This document shows positions 1-10,045 of a stretch of DNA of 52,049 nucleotides, piece after piece. Below the pieces are notes generated by a model. It ran no database searches. It was not told the DNA's origin and worked only from the letters and a program-made list of their open reading frames with translations. The position numbers were made by a program, and so were the translations under genes. The number at the start of each line of letters is the position of its first letter. Position 1 is the stretch's first letter. Source of the DNA: Myxococcaceae bacterium (GTDB lineage Bacteria; Myxococcota; Myxococcia; Myxococcales; UBA5297); contig JAFVYB010000052.1 of NCBI GenBank assembly GCA_017500825.1, positions 1 through 52,049 on the forward strand. The letters run 5' to 3'.

Positions 1-27
1 GGATTCGGGGCGGGACAAAAGGCCGCC

Positions 28-260
28 GTCGCCCTAAGCACCTCAGATGACCGGTGATTGCATCGTTTTATTTTAATCGACTTTACGTTAGGTCAAATTC
101 GGTGCATGGGCGACGGAACAATAATAAATTAAATCCGCGTGTTTGATGGAATATGCGTTTTTATTGTGTTTTTCGTCCGCCCAAGCGCCGAATCTGGCCC
201 ATCGAGCAGCTCCAAATAAACCCGGGCAAATAAAACAGGCCATTGAGGCGCTTAGGGCGG
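28..260. repeat. AT-rich island bounded by inverted repeats
   Basis: The segment 29-46 (core GCCCTAAGC followed by ACCTCA) and the segment 243-260 (core GCTTAGGGC preceded by TGAGGC) are near-exact reverse complements. They enclose about 200 bases that are much more AT-rich than the rest of the window. The interior contains AATAAATTAAATCCGCG at about 122-138, a variant of a motif that recurs in other intergenic gaps (12.3, 34.9, 39.4 and 44.8 kb). No convincing coding region lies here. It looks like a non-coding palindromic or MITE-like element, but its left boundary is at the window edge, so the full extent is unknown. Confidence 0.5.
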
Positions 261-268
261 GCATTTGT

Positions 269-318
269 CCGTCGGCCCGCAGCCGGCCCCACCTTTAGGT
301 GGGAGCGAGGACCGACGG
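269..318. other. Nested stem-loop in intergenic DNA
   Basis: An outer stem CCGTCGG (269-275) pairs with CCGACGG (312-318). Inside it CCCACC-TTTA-GGTGGG (288-303) forms a second perfect hairpin. A purine-rich stretch follows, then AT-rich DNA, and no T-run follows the stem on either strand, so it is not a typical intrinsic terminator. It lies beyond the 3' end of the leftward gene at 530-1573. It could be part of a small RNA or a processed 3' end. There is no direct evidence that it is transcribed. Confidence 0.35.
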
Positions 319-529
319 TTGCGTTAAGGAAAAGGGAGAGCGCGAGAGGGAAAAAACATGGGTTTTTCCCGCTCGCACAATTGACGAATTAAAGTCGCTC
401 GAACGGGGCAGAGCGGGCGCCGACACGCCCATGTCAATTCAAGACTTTGCGTGTCGTTGTCGATCAAGACAATGCCCTGCCAAGGTCAATTCGGGACAAT
501 GAAAACGTCATTTATGAATTAAAATCCAT

Positions 530-1573
530 TCAACTTGTCTTACCGGGCAGCATTCTCGTCGCGCCGTTGTCTGATTTTAATTCAATCGCGGCGGCGCCTG
601 TCATCGCGTCGTCTTCCATGTCGGGGATGGGCGGCGGTTCTGGTGAACGATTCATGTCCGCGCCGCATTCGCCGCAGCGGCCAGAGGCGCAGGCCCAGTG
701 GTGCCCTGCCCCGCAGGAAGGGCAGTTGACGAGCGTCACGTCGAGTTCGCCGAGACAGGCCGAGCAAAGGACGAATTTTTTGGGGTCGATCTTTGGTGAC
801 TGGCTTTGGGCCGCCGCTCTTTCGTGTTCGGGCAGGGGGTAGAGCGTGCGCAGAAAGTCGGCGACGCGTTCGCTCTGCGCGTCCTCGGGGGGCGGCAAAT
901 CGTCGGGCGGCAAATCGAGCGGCTGCCACCAGTCGTGGCCGTAGCGCGGCGAGCGCCAGGCAGGGGTGGCGAGGTTGGCCGGGCGGGCAAAACCCTGAAA
1001 AACGCGCAGGGCGCTGGCGATAAAGCGCGCGGTCTCCTGAACGCCGTGAATCTCCTCCTCGACGATGACCCAGAAGCGGTCGGGTTCGCAGACGATTTCG
1101 CCGCGGCGGCGCGACAAAAGGCGGTGGATGGCGGTGAGGACGGCCTTGTCGTGCATCAGGGCCTTGAGGTCGTCGCAGGGAAGTCTGGCCTTGAGACGGC
1201 GCAGCGTCTGGAAGAGCGGGGAGTGGACCTCGGCCACATCGTCTTCGCTGTCGCTGTCGTCGTCCTTGTGGATGGTGAAGGCGAGCGACTCGACTTGGGG
1301 GAACTCGATGGCCAGGGCGGTTTGGATGTTTTCCGAAGGCAGGGCGTAGAGCTCATCGGAGGCCATGGCCATCTGGTAGGCGGTGAAGGTGAACTTGCCG
1401 ACGCTGCCACGGAAGCACGCGCACTGGCGCTCGTGATCCAGCGCGAATGTGCCGAGTTCGCCCTGGGGAAAGGCTTTCTGGCAGGCGTTTAAAAAGCCCG
1501 TCTTGTCGAGGCCACGAGAGGCTTCCCGGGTGATGCGGTCCATCCATTCGCTGAGATCTGAAAACAGGCCCAT
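530..1573 (-). CDS. Protein with C-terminal prokaryotic RING-like zinc finger
   Basis: The 347-residue protein has no signal peptide or membrane segment, so it is probably cytoplasmic. The first ~265 residues match no family I recognise. The C-terminal part holds an ordered set of metal ligands: Cys270, Cys273, Cys284, Cys287, His291/His292, Cys295, Cys300 and Cys303. The spacing is C-x2-C-x10-C-x2-C-x3/4-H-x2-C-x4-C-x2-C, including the short stretch GHHWAC. This resembles the prokaryotic RING-finger (Prok-RING) group, whose members are thought to bind two zinc ions, and it is less like a simple zinc ribbon. A Pro/Asp-rich tail follows. The ATG is preceded by a GAAGGAG ribosome site. The gene is leftward and 40 bases downstream of recX. 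A ubiquitin-like role cannot be claimed because no E1, E2 or ubiquitin-like gene is visible nearby. Confidence 0.75.
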   Translation of the reverse strand: MGLFSDLSEWMDRITREASRGLDKTGFLNACQKAFPQGELGTFALDHERQCACFRGSVGKFTFTAYQMAMASDELYALPSENIQTALAIEFPQVESLAFTIHKDDDSDSEDDVAEVHSPLFQTLRRLKARLPCDDLKALMHDKAVLTAIHRLLSRRRGEIVCEPDRFWVIVEEEIHGVQETARFIASALRVFQGFARPANLATPAWRSPRYGHDWWQPLDLPPDDLPPPEDAQSERVADFLRTLYPLPEHERAAAQSQSPKIDPKKFVLCSACLGELDVTLVNCPSCGAGHHWACASGRCGECGADMNRSPEPPPIPDMEDDAMTGAAAIELKSDNGATRMLPGKTS

Positions 1574-1615
1574 CGCTGTGGTTCTCCTTCGTGTCGGGTG
1601 ACGCCGCGCGTTCGT

Positions 1616-2134
1616 TCAGTCGCGGGAGTCGAAGCGGATGAGGCGGCCGATGACCTCGCTCGAAAAGCCGCGTGAGGCGAGGAACCGGGCCGCGCGGGCG
1701 CGCGTTTTGGCGTCGCTGTCTTTGGGGAGCGAGGCGAAGCGCCGTTCGAGGAGCGCGCGGGCCTTGTCGAGGTCGCCTCTGGTGTTTTGGTCGTCATGGG
1801 CAGCGTCCAGCTCTGCCATGGCGCGCCGCACGAGGTCGTCGCCAAGACCTGCCTGGCGCAGACGGTTGGCGATGGCCCGTCGACCGAGCTTGCCCGCCCT
1901 GTCGAGCGATTTGGCGCGCTGCGAGGCGAAGCGCGCGTCGTCGAGGTAGCCCAGCGAGGAAAGGCGCTCGATGGCCGCGTCGATTTCGCCCGCGTTGTGG
2001 CCCGCTGTGACGAGCTTGCGCCTGAGTTCGGCCTTCGCGTGATCGCGCAGCGAGAGAATTTTGAGCGCGCGGTCGAGGCAGCTTTGGCTCTGGCGGACTT
2101 TGCCTCTGCGGGACGGCGTTTGTTCGGCGCTCAT
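1616..2134 (-). CDS. recX: Regulatory protein RecX
   Basis: RecX is a small helical protein that binds RecA filaments and modulates recombination and SOS activity. This 172-residue reading frame shows the family pattern of three-helix repeats: a leading ALKILSLRDHAKAELRRKL segment, then ERLSSLGYLDDARFA, then a Lys/Gly-Arg segment (GKLGRRAIANRLRQAG). The length fits typical RecX. The open frame continues upstream of the chosen start but becomes Arg-rich and inside the preceding gene. The ATG at 2134 is preferred because it has an AGAGAGG site and overlaps the upstream stop codon as ATGA, which implies translational coupling. Pairing with a membrane protein instead of recA is unusual; recA is not in the window. 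Confidence 0.88.
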   Translation of the reverse strand: MSAEQTPSRRGKVRQSQSCLDRALKILSLRDHAKAELRRKLVTAGHNAGEIDAAIERLSSLGYLDDARFASQRAKSLDRAGKLGRRAIANRLRQAGLGDDLVRRAMAELDAAHDDQNTRGDLDKARALLERRFASLPKDSDAKTRARAARFLASRGFSSEVIGRLIRFDSRD

Positions 2135-3660
2135 CGGGAAGAGACCTCTCTGAGCCAGAGTTCGGCGCCGCTCTCGTCCTGCGACTTGTGCGCGAGCGAC
2201 CAGCCGTCGCGTCTTAAAAGCGCCTGGGCCAGGGGCAAATCGGCGCGGGTGAGAATCCAGGTGACGCCGCGATTTTCGAGCCAGGCGATGTCGGCCTCGT
2301 GTTCGACGCGCATGTAGTCGCCGAGCGTGCCGTTTGCCTCGAAGGGTTCGAGCCGTCCGTCGACAAAGGTCGGGATCTGGCGCAGCACGAGGTAGCCGCC
2401 CCAGTCGAAGTAGTTGAAACCGCGCTCTTGCGACCGTCCGCTCTGTTCCAGCGCGTCGACGGCGGACCTGGGGACAACGCCTTCGGCCAGCTCGTCCGCC
2501 CGCGCGAGGTTGAGACACGAGACGCCGCCGAGGAGGAGGGCGCTGACACAGGCGAGCGCGGCGTTGGCGCGGCGATTTTGGAAGCCCTCGGGCGAGACGC
2601 GTTCGGACAAGAGGCCTGCCAGAAGCGGCAGCGCGGGAATGGCGAAGCAGGTGATGAGGCGGAATTTGGCCAGGGCCATGGCAAAGGTGAGCGCCACGAA
2701 AATCACCTCGATGAGCGAGCGCGGGCGGCGGCCACGGATGAGCGCGAGCGCGATGAGGCCAAAGGCGAGCCAGAGGAGCCAGAAGGCGGGGTGATCAGCG
2801 GGAACCGCGGCCCATTCGGTCATCCAGACCTCGGTGTTCTGGCCAATCCACTGAAAGGGACGGGCGATGAAGCGCGCGGGGTCAGGCGTGCACAGCTGCG
2901 CCAGAAGGCAGCCGACAAAGGCGAGCGCCCCTGAAAGCGCGAGGAGGGGGTTGGCAGGGACAAAGGCGCGCGACACCACCCAGCGGCGCGCGCGTTCGAT
3001 GAGGTCGCCCGGTGGCTTGTCCTGCCCCGCGTCGCTGCCTGTCGGGGTGAGCGCGTCGAGGGCGATGGGGCGCCAGAACTTGAACCGCAGCGGCGCCAGG
3101 CACTCGGCGGTGAAGACGGCGATGGGGCCCAGTCCAAAAGGCCAGCTGCCGTGGAGGTTGCCCCAGAGGACGAACATCGGCGGCAGGAGCGCGAGGGGCC
3201 AACGGCGGCCGGAACGGGCCTCTTCGAGAATGAGGATCTCCAGCGCCAGCAGACAGTGGGCGAGAAAGAGCGGGCGCGAGGAGAAGTTGGCGGCGAGCAA
3301 AAAGATCGTCAGGAAAAGGGCGAGGCCAGCGGCGCGGGCGTTGCCGTTCGCGCGAAGGAGGGCGGCTCGGTAGAGGCAGAGCGCGATGGCGATGGCGAGA
3401 AAGGCTTTACCCAGGGCCAGACCGAGGTAGCCGCCGATTTTGAAGGCGCCGCCCATCACGAGTTGCGAGAGCCAGTCAAAGGCGGGCCAGGGCGCGTCAA
3501 AGGTCCAGGTGTAGGGCGGTTTTTCGGCAAACGCGCCGCTCGTCAGCAGGTCGAGACCAAGCCTGAGGTGCCAGAACAGGTCGACGTCGCCCACGTGATC
3601 GATGGCGAATTTGGCGGCCAGAAGCGCGGCCATGAGCGGAATGAGGACTTCCTTCTTCAT
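2131..3660 (-). CDS. Polytopic membrane protein, GT-C glycosyltransferase-like
   Basis: The 509-residue protein has many hydrophobic segments spread over roughly residues 1-400, followed by a ~110-residue soluble domain. Two acidic residues sit early after the first helix (HVGDVDLFWHLRLG), the position where GT-C type glycosyltransferases carry a loop Asp. The soluble part contains FDWGGYLVL and PTFVDGRLEPF, motifs I associate with large uncharacterised membrane proteins of deltaproteobacteria that resemble oligosaccharyl- or mannosyl-transferases. The function is therefore only suggested: transfer of sugar from a lipid carrier at the inner membrane. The ATG at 3660 follows a GGAG site. The stop overlaps the recX start by four bases, so the two genes form an operon. 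The upstream region carries 28-bp-spaced direct repeats that may be regulatory. Confidence 0.7.
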   Translation of the reverse strand: MKKEVLIPLMAALLAAKFAIDHVGDVDLFWHLRLGLDLLTSGAFAEKPPYTWTFDAPWPAFDWLSQLVMGGAFKIGGYLGLALGKAFLAIAIALCLYRAALLRANGNARAAGLALFLTIFLLAANFSSRPLFLAHCLLALEILILEEARSGRRWPLALLPPMFVLWGNLHGSWPFGLGPIAVFTAECLAPLRFKFWRPIALDALTPTGSDAGQDKPPGDLIERARRWVVSRAFVPANPLLALSGALAFVGCLLAQLCTPDPARFIARPFQWIGQNTEVWMTEWAAVPADHPAFWLLWLAFGLIALALIRGRRPRSLIEVIFVALTFAMALAKFRLITCFAIPALPLLAGLLSERVSPEGFQNRRANAALACVSALLLGGVSCLNLARADELAEGVVPRSAVDALEQSGRSQERGFNYFDWGGYLVLRQIPTFVDGRLEPFEANGTLGDYMRVEHEADIAWLENRGVTWILTRADLPLAQALLRRDGWSLAHKSQDESGAELWLREVSSR

Positions 3661-3693
3661 CGGGACTCCAAAAAGCGTGCGGCAGGGGCGGCG

Positions 3694-3753
3694 CTTTTAA
3701 TGCATGGCGCCGAGCTATCGAGACGCATTGCATTGCGTCGAGCTGTCGAGACG
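3694..3753 (-). promoter_or_regulatory. Putative promoter and operator of membrane protein-recX operon
   Basis: Read leftward, TAAAAG (3694-3699) is followed by CGCCGCCCC, the same -10 plus GC-rich discriminator arrangement seen before other leftward genes (17.7 and 41.5 kb). Just upstream lie two imperfect direct repeats, GAGCTATCGAGACG (3712-3725) and GAGCTGTCGAGACG (3740-3753), with start points 28 bases apart. Between them GACGCATTGCATTGCGTC (3722-3739) is a near-perfect palindrome. The repeats would cover the -35 region, so a regulator binding here could control the operon. No -35 hexamer is clear. Confidence 0.4.
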
Positions 3754-3861
3754 AATGGTGAGACGCGGGGCGACGGCAAAAGCGCGACACCTGAACAAGG
3801 ACCGCTGTGACAGGTGACGGCAAACTGAAAAACGCGGTGGAAGGCGCCATGGATGGGAGAA

Positions 3862-3889
3862 TTGACGGAGGTCGGGCCGCGACTAGATT
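3862..3889 (+). promoter_or_regulatory. Putative promoter of FAD oxidase operon
   Basis: TTGACG (3862-3867), a 16-base spacer, then TAGATT (3884-3889). It is followed by the discriminator CCGCGCC and a T-run, the pattern shared with promoters at 8.05, 17.86 and 38.75 kb. The start codon of the next gene is about 40 bases beyond the expected transcription start. Confidence 0.6.
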
Positions 3890-3937
3890 CCGCGCCTTTT
3901 TTGGGCTGACCCCCTCTCTCTGGCGACCCTCCTGACG

Positions 3938-6700
3938 ATGATTGGTTTGAACTCAGACGCGGATTTGTCGCCCTCTCTGCCCGCAGGGGTCTCTGCCCGC
4001 GCGCGGGCGTTGTGGCAGGCCTTTGCGCCGCTCGTGAAGGGGCGTGTCTCGGTCGACGAGGTGGTGCGCGCGCGCTACGCCCGGGATGCCTCGGATCGGT
4101 CGCGCCTTGGTTTTCTGGCGGGTGTCTCCCCTGCCCTGCCCGAGATCGTCGCCTGGCCACAGGATCTCGCCGAGACGCAGGCGTTGATTCGCCAGGCGGC
4201 GGAGATGGGCCTAGGCGTCGTTCCAGTCGGCGGGCTGACCAATCAGTTTGGGGCGGCGCATTTCGAGCGCGGCGGGCTGTGCCTCGATCTCAAGCGCATG
4301 AACCGCGTCCTGGAGATTGACGCCGAGTCGCTGGAGGTCGTCTGCGAGGCTGGCGTGAATGGCGCGCGGCTGTCGGCGACACTGGCCAGGCGCGGACTCA
4401 CGCCGGGGCACATCCCGGCCTCGATCTCCCACGCCACCATTGGCGGCTGGATTGCGTCGCGCGCTTCCGGGGAGGCCTCGGCGACAGAGGGGCGCATCGA
4501 GGAGCGGCTGCTCGGTCTCACCCTGGTCGACGGCCTGGGGCGCGTTCGTCAGCTGGATCTCGATCCGATGCGGCGCGAGGAGTCGGCTGCCCTTTTGGTC
4601 GGATCAGAGGGAGCGCTGGGCGTCATCTGCTCGGCCCGCCTGCGCCTGCCACCGCGAGGACTGCAGCGCCGCTTCGCCTCCTTTGCCTTCAACGGTCTGG
4701 AACACGGCATCGACGCTCTGCGCGCGCTTCTGCGCTCTGGTCTGAGGCCAGCCATGGCCCGGCTGTGCGACCCGCTCTCAAGCGCGTTTCTCACGCATGC
4801 CCTCCTGGACGCGACGCCCCGCGTCAAAAGTTCGCTGCAGGGGCACATCGAGGGGCGGGCGCGCGACGCGGTGAACGAGATGATCGCCGGGCGACTTCAG
4901 GGAGCGGCGCGGGTGATGAACCTGGCCGCCCGGGCGCTGCGACAGTCCCGTCTCGTGCTCGTCTTCGAGGCCGAGGCGTCGCTCGTCGCGCTGCAGGTGG
5001 AACAGGCGTCGCGCCTTCTGCGTGGGCTGTCGGGACGCGACCTGGGCTGGGAACACGCGCGCCACTGGTTCGACAACCGGGTTTCGGAGCGCTCGCTTTA
5101 CGCGCGGCTGGCCTCCTTTGGCGCGCTCTCACTCGACTTTGACGTGGCCGCCGACTGGAGCCTGGCCGGACGCCTCTGCCGCAAGATGAAGCGCGCGCTT
5201 TCGCCGCAGGCGCTTGTCGTCGTCCGCCTCTCACAGCCGCGTCCCGAGGGGGCTTGCCTGAACTTCACCCTGATCGCGCCGCCAGAGCCCTCGCCAGAGG
5301 CCACCGAGTCGCGTCGCGCCGCGCTGCTCAACCAGGCGTTGGGCATTTGCCGCGCCGAGGGCGCTGTCTTTGGACATCATGGCGCTGTGGGACTGGATCG
5401 GCTGGCGGCCTTTCGCGCCGAACTTGGCAGCGGCTTCCATCTGCTCAGGCACGTCAAGGCGTCTTTTGACCCCGACTGTCGCCTGTGTCCCGGCAGCCTT
5501 GGGCTGGAAGCGGCGGCGAACCGAGGCGCGGATCGCGAAGAGAACTTCGACGGCGCGGAAGGCGCCTCCGAGGCCACGGGTGGCGACAACATCGCGGCGG
5601 CGGGCGATGGCGGAGAACAGGCGGTTTTGACGGATGAGGCGGCGGCAAACCGGCCCGCGCTGGAGCGGCTGAGCGATGTGGCCGGGCGGATCTTCCGGCG
5701 CATGGGCGCGCGGCCCGAAGACGCCCTCGAACGCGGCAGCGAATCCTGGGCCCTGGTTCGGCAAGTGCGCAAAGGCGCGGGCGTCAACGTCCGCCTGCGG
5801 GGAGACACCCTTGAGCTCGTCCCGACAAACGCTCACGAGGCGGCGCGTTCACTGGCCGTTGTCCAGTCGATGGAGGAACGGGCGGCGCGACAGGGTTACG
5901 CGCTCCGACTGGTGCTCGACGGCTTCAACCGCATCGCAGAGCCAAGCCCGCTGGACGGCAGCGTGCGCGTCGGCGCGGCGGTCAAGGTGGACGAGGTGGA
6001 GGCGACGCTCAGGCGCGCGGGATTTACCCTGGGTGGTCTGACGCCCCTGTCGCGCGACGTGAGTGTGGGCGAATGGATCGAAGGGCGATGGGAAGCCATG
6101 CGCGCGGGCGCTCGCGGCGAGCTCGAATCTGCGGTCCTCTCTTTCACGGCCATCCTGCGCGGGGGCGGCATTTTGGAGAGCCGTCTGAGCGGTATGCGCG
6201 CGGGGCCCAGACTCGAACCGATGATCGTCGGCGGCGCGGGAAGGTTTGGTTCCATCGTCGAGGCGCGCCTGTCTGGACTGCCCATGCCCGAGGCCGAAGA
6301 GCGCTTTCACCTCATTCTCGACAGCGCGGACGACCTGCCCCGGCTTTTGCGCGAGGCGCTCGCCTGCGGCCTTTTCTTCACCGAGGGCGCGGTGCGTCAG
6401 AAGAGCGACGGGCGAATCTGGGTGCGCCTCCACCTGGCCTCGCAGCCGTTCCGCAAGGAGCGCGACCGCGACTGTCTGCGCGCCATTCTCAAAAATCACG
6501 GTCAGGTGCGCGCCATGGGCGAGGTCAGCCAGTTCGACGTGGCGCGCGAGTTTGAGGTGCCGCTGTCGAGTCTGCCCTCTCTGCTGAGCCATGAGCCCGC
6601 GCTGGCCATTCACCGCATCAGCGCCCGTTCGGTGGTCATCGTCGGACCGGCCGAAGTCGAAATCGGTCGCGATCTCTCAGCCAGGGACGAGGTGGCCTGA
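3938..6700 (+). CDS. Tandem FAD-binding oxidase (GlcD-GlcE-like fusion)
   Basis: The 920-residue flavoprotein is about twice the usual length of the family. Residues ~40-235 form a PCMH-type FAD-binding domain (VVPVGGLTNQFGAA loop, later GSEGALGVI). Residues ~240-530 form the FAD-oxidase C domain, ending in the typical KASFDPDCRLCPGSLGL block after GHHGAVGLDRL. An acidic Ala/Gly-rich linker follows (~530-560). Residues ~560-920 look like a second, diverged PCMH domain: a glycine-rich core with LRGGGILESRLSGMRAG and VGGAGRFGSIVEARLSG in the right order. Glycolate oxidase has separate GlcD and GlcE flavosubunits plus GlcF, so this is probably a D-E fusion; the GlcF-like subunit is encoded 37 bases downstream. 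It is presumably a membrane-linked 2-hydroxyacid or related dehydrogenase. The HHG motif also recalls alkyl-DHAP synthase, and the substrate cannot be named. Confidence 0.8.
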   Translation: MIGLNSDADLSPSLPAGVSARARALWQAFAPLVKGRVSVDEVVRARYARDASDRSRLGFLAGVSPALPEIVAWPQDLAETQALIRQAAEMGLGVVPVGGLTNQFGAAHFERGGLCLDLKRMNRVLEIDAESLEVVCEAGVNGARLSATLARRGLTPGHIPASISHATIGGWIASRASGEASATEGRIEERLLGLTLVDGLGRVRQLDLDPMRREESAALLVGSEGALGVICSARLRLPPRGLQRRFASFAFNGLEHGIDALRALLRSGLRPAMARLCDPLSSAFLTHALLDATPRVKSSLQGHIEGRARDAVNEMIAGRLQGAARVMNLAARALRQSRLVLVFEAEASLVALQVEQASRLLRGLSGRDLGWEHARHWFDNRVSERSLYARLASFGALSLDFDVAADWSLAGRLCRKMKRALSPQALVVVRLSQPRPEGACLNFTLIAPPEPSPEATESRRAALLNQALGICRAEGAVFGHHGAVGLDRLAAFRAELGSGFHLLRHVKASFDPDCRLCPGSLGLEAAANRGADREENFDGAEGASEATGGDNIAAAGDGGEQAVLTDEAAANRPALERLSDVAGRIFRRMGARPEDALERGSESWALVRQVRKGAGVNVRLRGDTLELVPTNAHEAARSLAVVQSMEERAARQGYALRLVLDGFNRIAEPSPLDGSVRVGAAVKVDEVEATLRRAGFTLGGLTPLSRDVSVGEWIEGRWEAMRAGARGELESAVLSFTAILRGGGILESRLSGMRAGPRLEPMIVGGAGRFGSIVEARLSGLPMPEAEERFHLILDSADDLPRLLREALACGLFFTEGAVRQKSDGRIWVRLHLASQPFRKERDRDCLRAILKNHGQVRAMGEVSQFDVAREFEVPLSSLPSLLSHEPALAIHRISARSVVIVGPAEVEIGRDLSARDEVA

Positions 6701-6736
6701 GCCGTCAGCCCGCGCCGCCCACACGAGCACGCCATC

Positions 6737-7831
6737 ATGAACGACGCTTTTTTAGACAAACGGCGCGATCTCGCGCTGTGCGCCCTGTGTCCCGGCTACT
6801 GCGCCGCGTCCTGTCCTGTTCTCGACGCCACCGGCAACAGCGCGCTCTCCCCGGGCGCCAAAATCGCCCTGCTTCAGGAGATCGTCGTCGGCCACAGACG
6901 CCTCGACGAGAGCGCCGCCCGCGTTCTTTTTGCCTGCACCGGCTGCGGTCGCTGCGCCGAGGTCTGCCCCAGCCGCGTCGATGTCCCCGAACTGTTGCGC
7001 CGCGCGCGCGCTGTCTGCGCGGAAGAGGGCGAATCGCCGAGCGGTGTCGAGCGGCTGCGAACGCGCATGGCCCAGACAGGCAACCCCTTTGGCGCCGATC
7101 TCTCAGTCCTGTCACGGGCGCTCAGCGACGACGGCGAGGGACGCGTCTACTTCCCCGGATGCACTGCCCTGGCGCGCGAACAGGACTTTGTGCGCGGCGC
7201 GATCGACGCGGCGGCCGGCTTCAACCTGCGCCTGACTCTGACCGAGATGAGCGCCTCCTGCTGTGGCTATCCGCTCTTTGCCGCAGGCCTTGTGAGCGAG
7301 TTCACCGAGCACGCCAGAGCCTTTGCCCGACGCGTCGATCACCTGAGCGAATTCGTCGTCGGCGATCCCGGCTGCATGGTGGCCTTCACGCGCCTCTATC
7401 GAAAGGTCGGCGTCGAACTCAGAGCGCGCCCGGTCTTCATCCTCAAACTCCTCGAAGACCGCCTGGATCACGCCTTTGGTCGCGCGCCGCTTTCACTGCG
7501 CCTCACCTATCACGAGGCCTGCAAGCTCAGGTGCGAGCTCGACTGCCGCGATGCCCCAAGACGCCTCCTGCGCGCCGCCGTCGGCGACTTTCGCGATTCC
7601 ACGCCCGAGACAAGCGCGTGTTCCGGCGGTGGCGGACTCATCTCCTGGTCGCATCCCGACATCGCCGCGGACCTCGTCGCGCTGCAAAGAAGCCTTTTGG
7701 ACGGCAAGTCTCAGGGCATCGTCACGGCCTGTCCCAGCGCCCTGCACCGCTTTCACAGCGCCGGCCTCAAAGCGGTCGACCTCTACAGCGTGCTGGCCCG
7801 CTGGATCGCCTTTCGCGACGGCGACCTCTGA
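6737..7831 (+). CDS. Iron-sulfur oxidoreductase subunit, GlcF-like
   Basis: This 364-residue protein would pass electrons from the flavoprotein encoded just upstream to a quinone or similar acceptor. The N-terminal ferredoxin-like part has two 4Fe-4S ligand sets: Cys15, Cys18, Cys22, Cys26 and Cys67, Cys70, Cys73, Cys77 (CTGCGRCAEVCP). Two cysteine-rich CCG domains follow. The first has YFPGC then SASCCGYP. The second has YHEACKLR then SACSGGGG, where one cysteine of the usual CCGGG pair is serine. That substitution could alter the non-cubane cluster such domains bind in heterodisulfide-reductase relatives. The length matches the GlcF/LutA class. The gene is 37 bases after the flavoprotein stop and clearly in one operon with it. 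Glycolate or lactate are guesses for the substrate. Confidence 0.85.
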   Translation: MNDAFLDKRRDLALCALCPGYCAASCPVLDATGNSALSPGAKIALLQEIVVGHRRLDESAARVLFACTGCGRCAEVCPSRVDVPELLRRARAVCAEEGESPSGVERLRTRMAQTGNPFGADLSVLSRALSDDGEGRVYFPGCTALAREQDFVRGAIDAAAGFNLRLTLTEMSASCCGYPLFAAGLVSEFTEHARAFARRVDHLSEFVVGDPGCMVAFTRLYRKVGVELRARPVFILKLLEDRLDHAFGRAPLSLRLTYHEACKLRCELDCRDAPRRLLRAAVGDFRDSTPETSACSGGGGLISWSHPDIAADLVALQRSLLDGKSQGIVTACPSALHRFHSAGLKAVDLYSVLARWIAFRDGDL

Positions 7832-8044
7832 GTCAGCGGCCTTGTCGTCGTCCCGCTGTCGTCGCCGCGCCGAACAGGTGCGTTGGAAGACAGGCGCCAG
7901 CCATCCCACACTCAACGCCACGACAACGCGCGTGAACGCCCCGCCTCCCCAATGCGCTCCAGCGGCGCTTAATTGCCCATAAAATCTCGCAACCTATTGA
8001 AAACATTGAGTTTTTTAGAGCGTCACAGATTTCGTCGGCCACGC

Positions 8045-8073
8045 TTGACAGCCCAAATGGCCGGCCCTAGGTT
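8045..8073 (+). promoter_or_regulatory. rpsA promoter
   Basis: A consensus TTGACA (8045-8050) is separated by exactly 17 bases from TAGGTT (8068-8073). It is followed by CCGCCGCC and seven Ts. The expected start near 8080 leaves a leader of about 125 bases before the ATG of ribosomal protein S1. This is the best example of the recurrent promoter type in the window. Confidence 0.8.
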
Positions 8074-8204
8074 CCGCCGCCTTTTTTTGGGCGCCCCTGG
8101 AGGGTCCAGTGGGTGCGCGCCGTCATTACTCCCCGTGTCGGCGCGAGATGATTCGAGGGGGCACACAGCGGTTTTGAAGGCCGCAATCCGGAAGGTTTTT
8201 GTTC

Positions 8205-9914
<1,710 letters not shown>

Positions 9915-9938
9915 TTGGGCGGCAAACCAATTCATCAA

Positions 9939-9974
9939 GACGGGACGTGACATGGGTTCACGTCCCGTTTTTTT
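9939..9974 (+). terminator. rpsA intrinsic terminator
   Basis: GACGGGACGTGA pairs with TTCACGTCCCG around a short CATGGG loop, followed directly by a T-run. It lies 25 bases after the rpsA stop codon. Confidence 0.9.
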
Positions 9975-10045
9975 GTTTTTTGCTCCCCTCTCCTTCCGCA
10001 ATTCCCAATGCCGCCACGCCGCATGACGCGCCATGATGAGCGGGC

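Noticed and set aside
447..842. Rightward open frames overlapping the zinc-finger gene
   Set aside because: They overlap the zinc-finger gene on the other strand, lack ribosome sites and have composition typical of shadow frames.
3938..6700. FAD oxidase double length as an assembly fusion of two genes
   Set aside because: One uninterrupted frame with an acidic linker joins the halves, no internal ribosome site was seen, and the two halves are diverged, not tandem copies.
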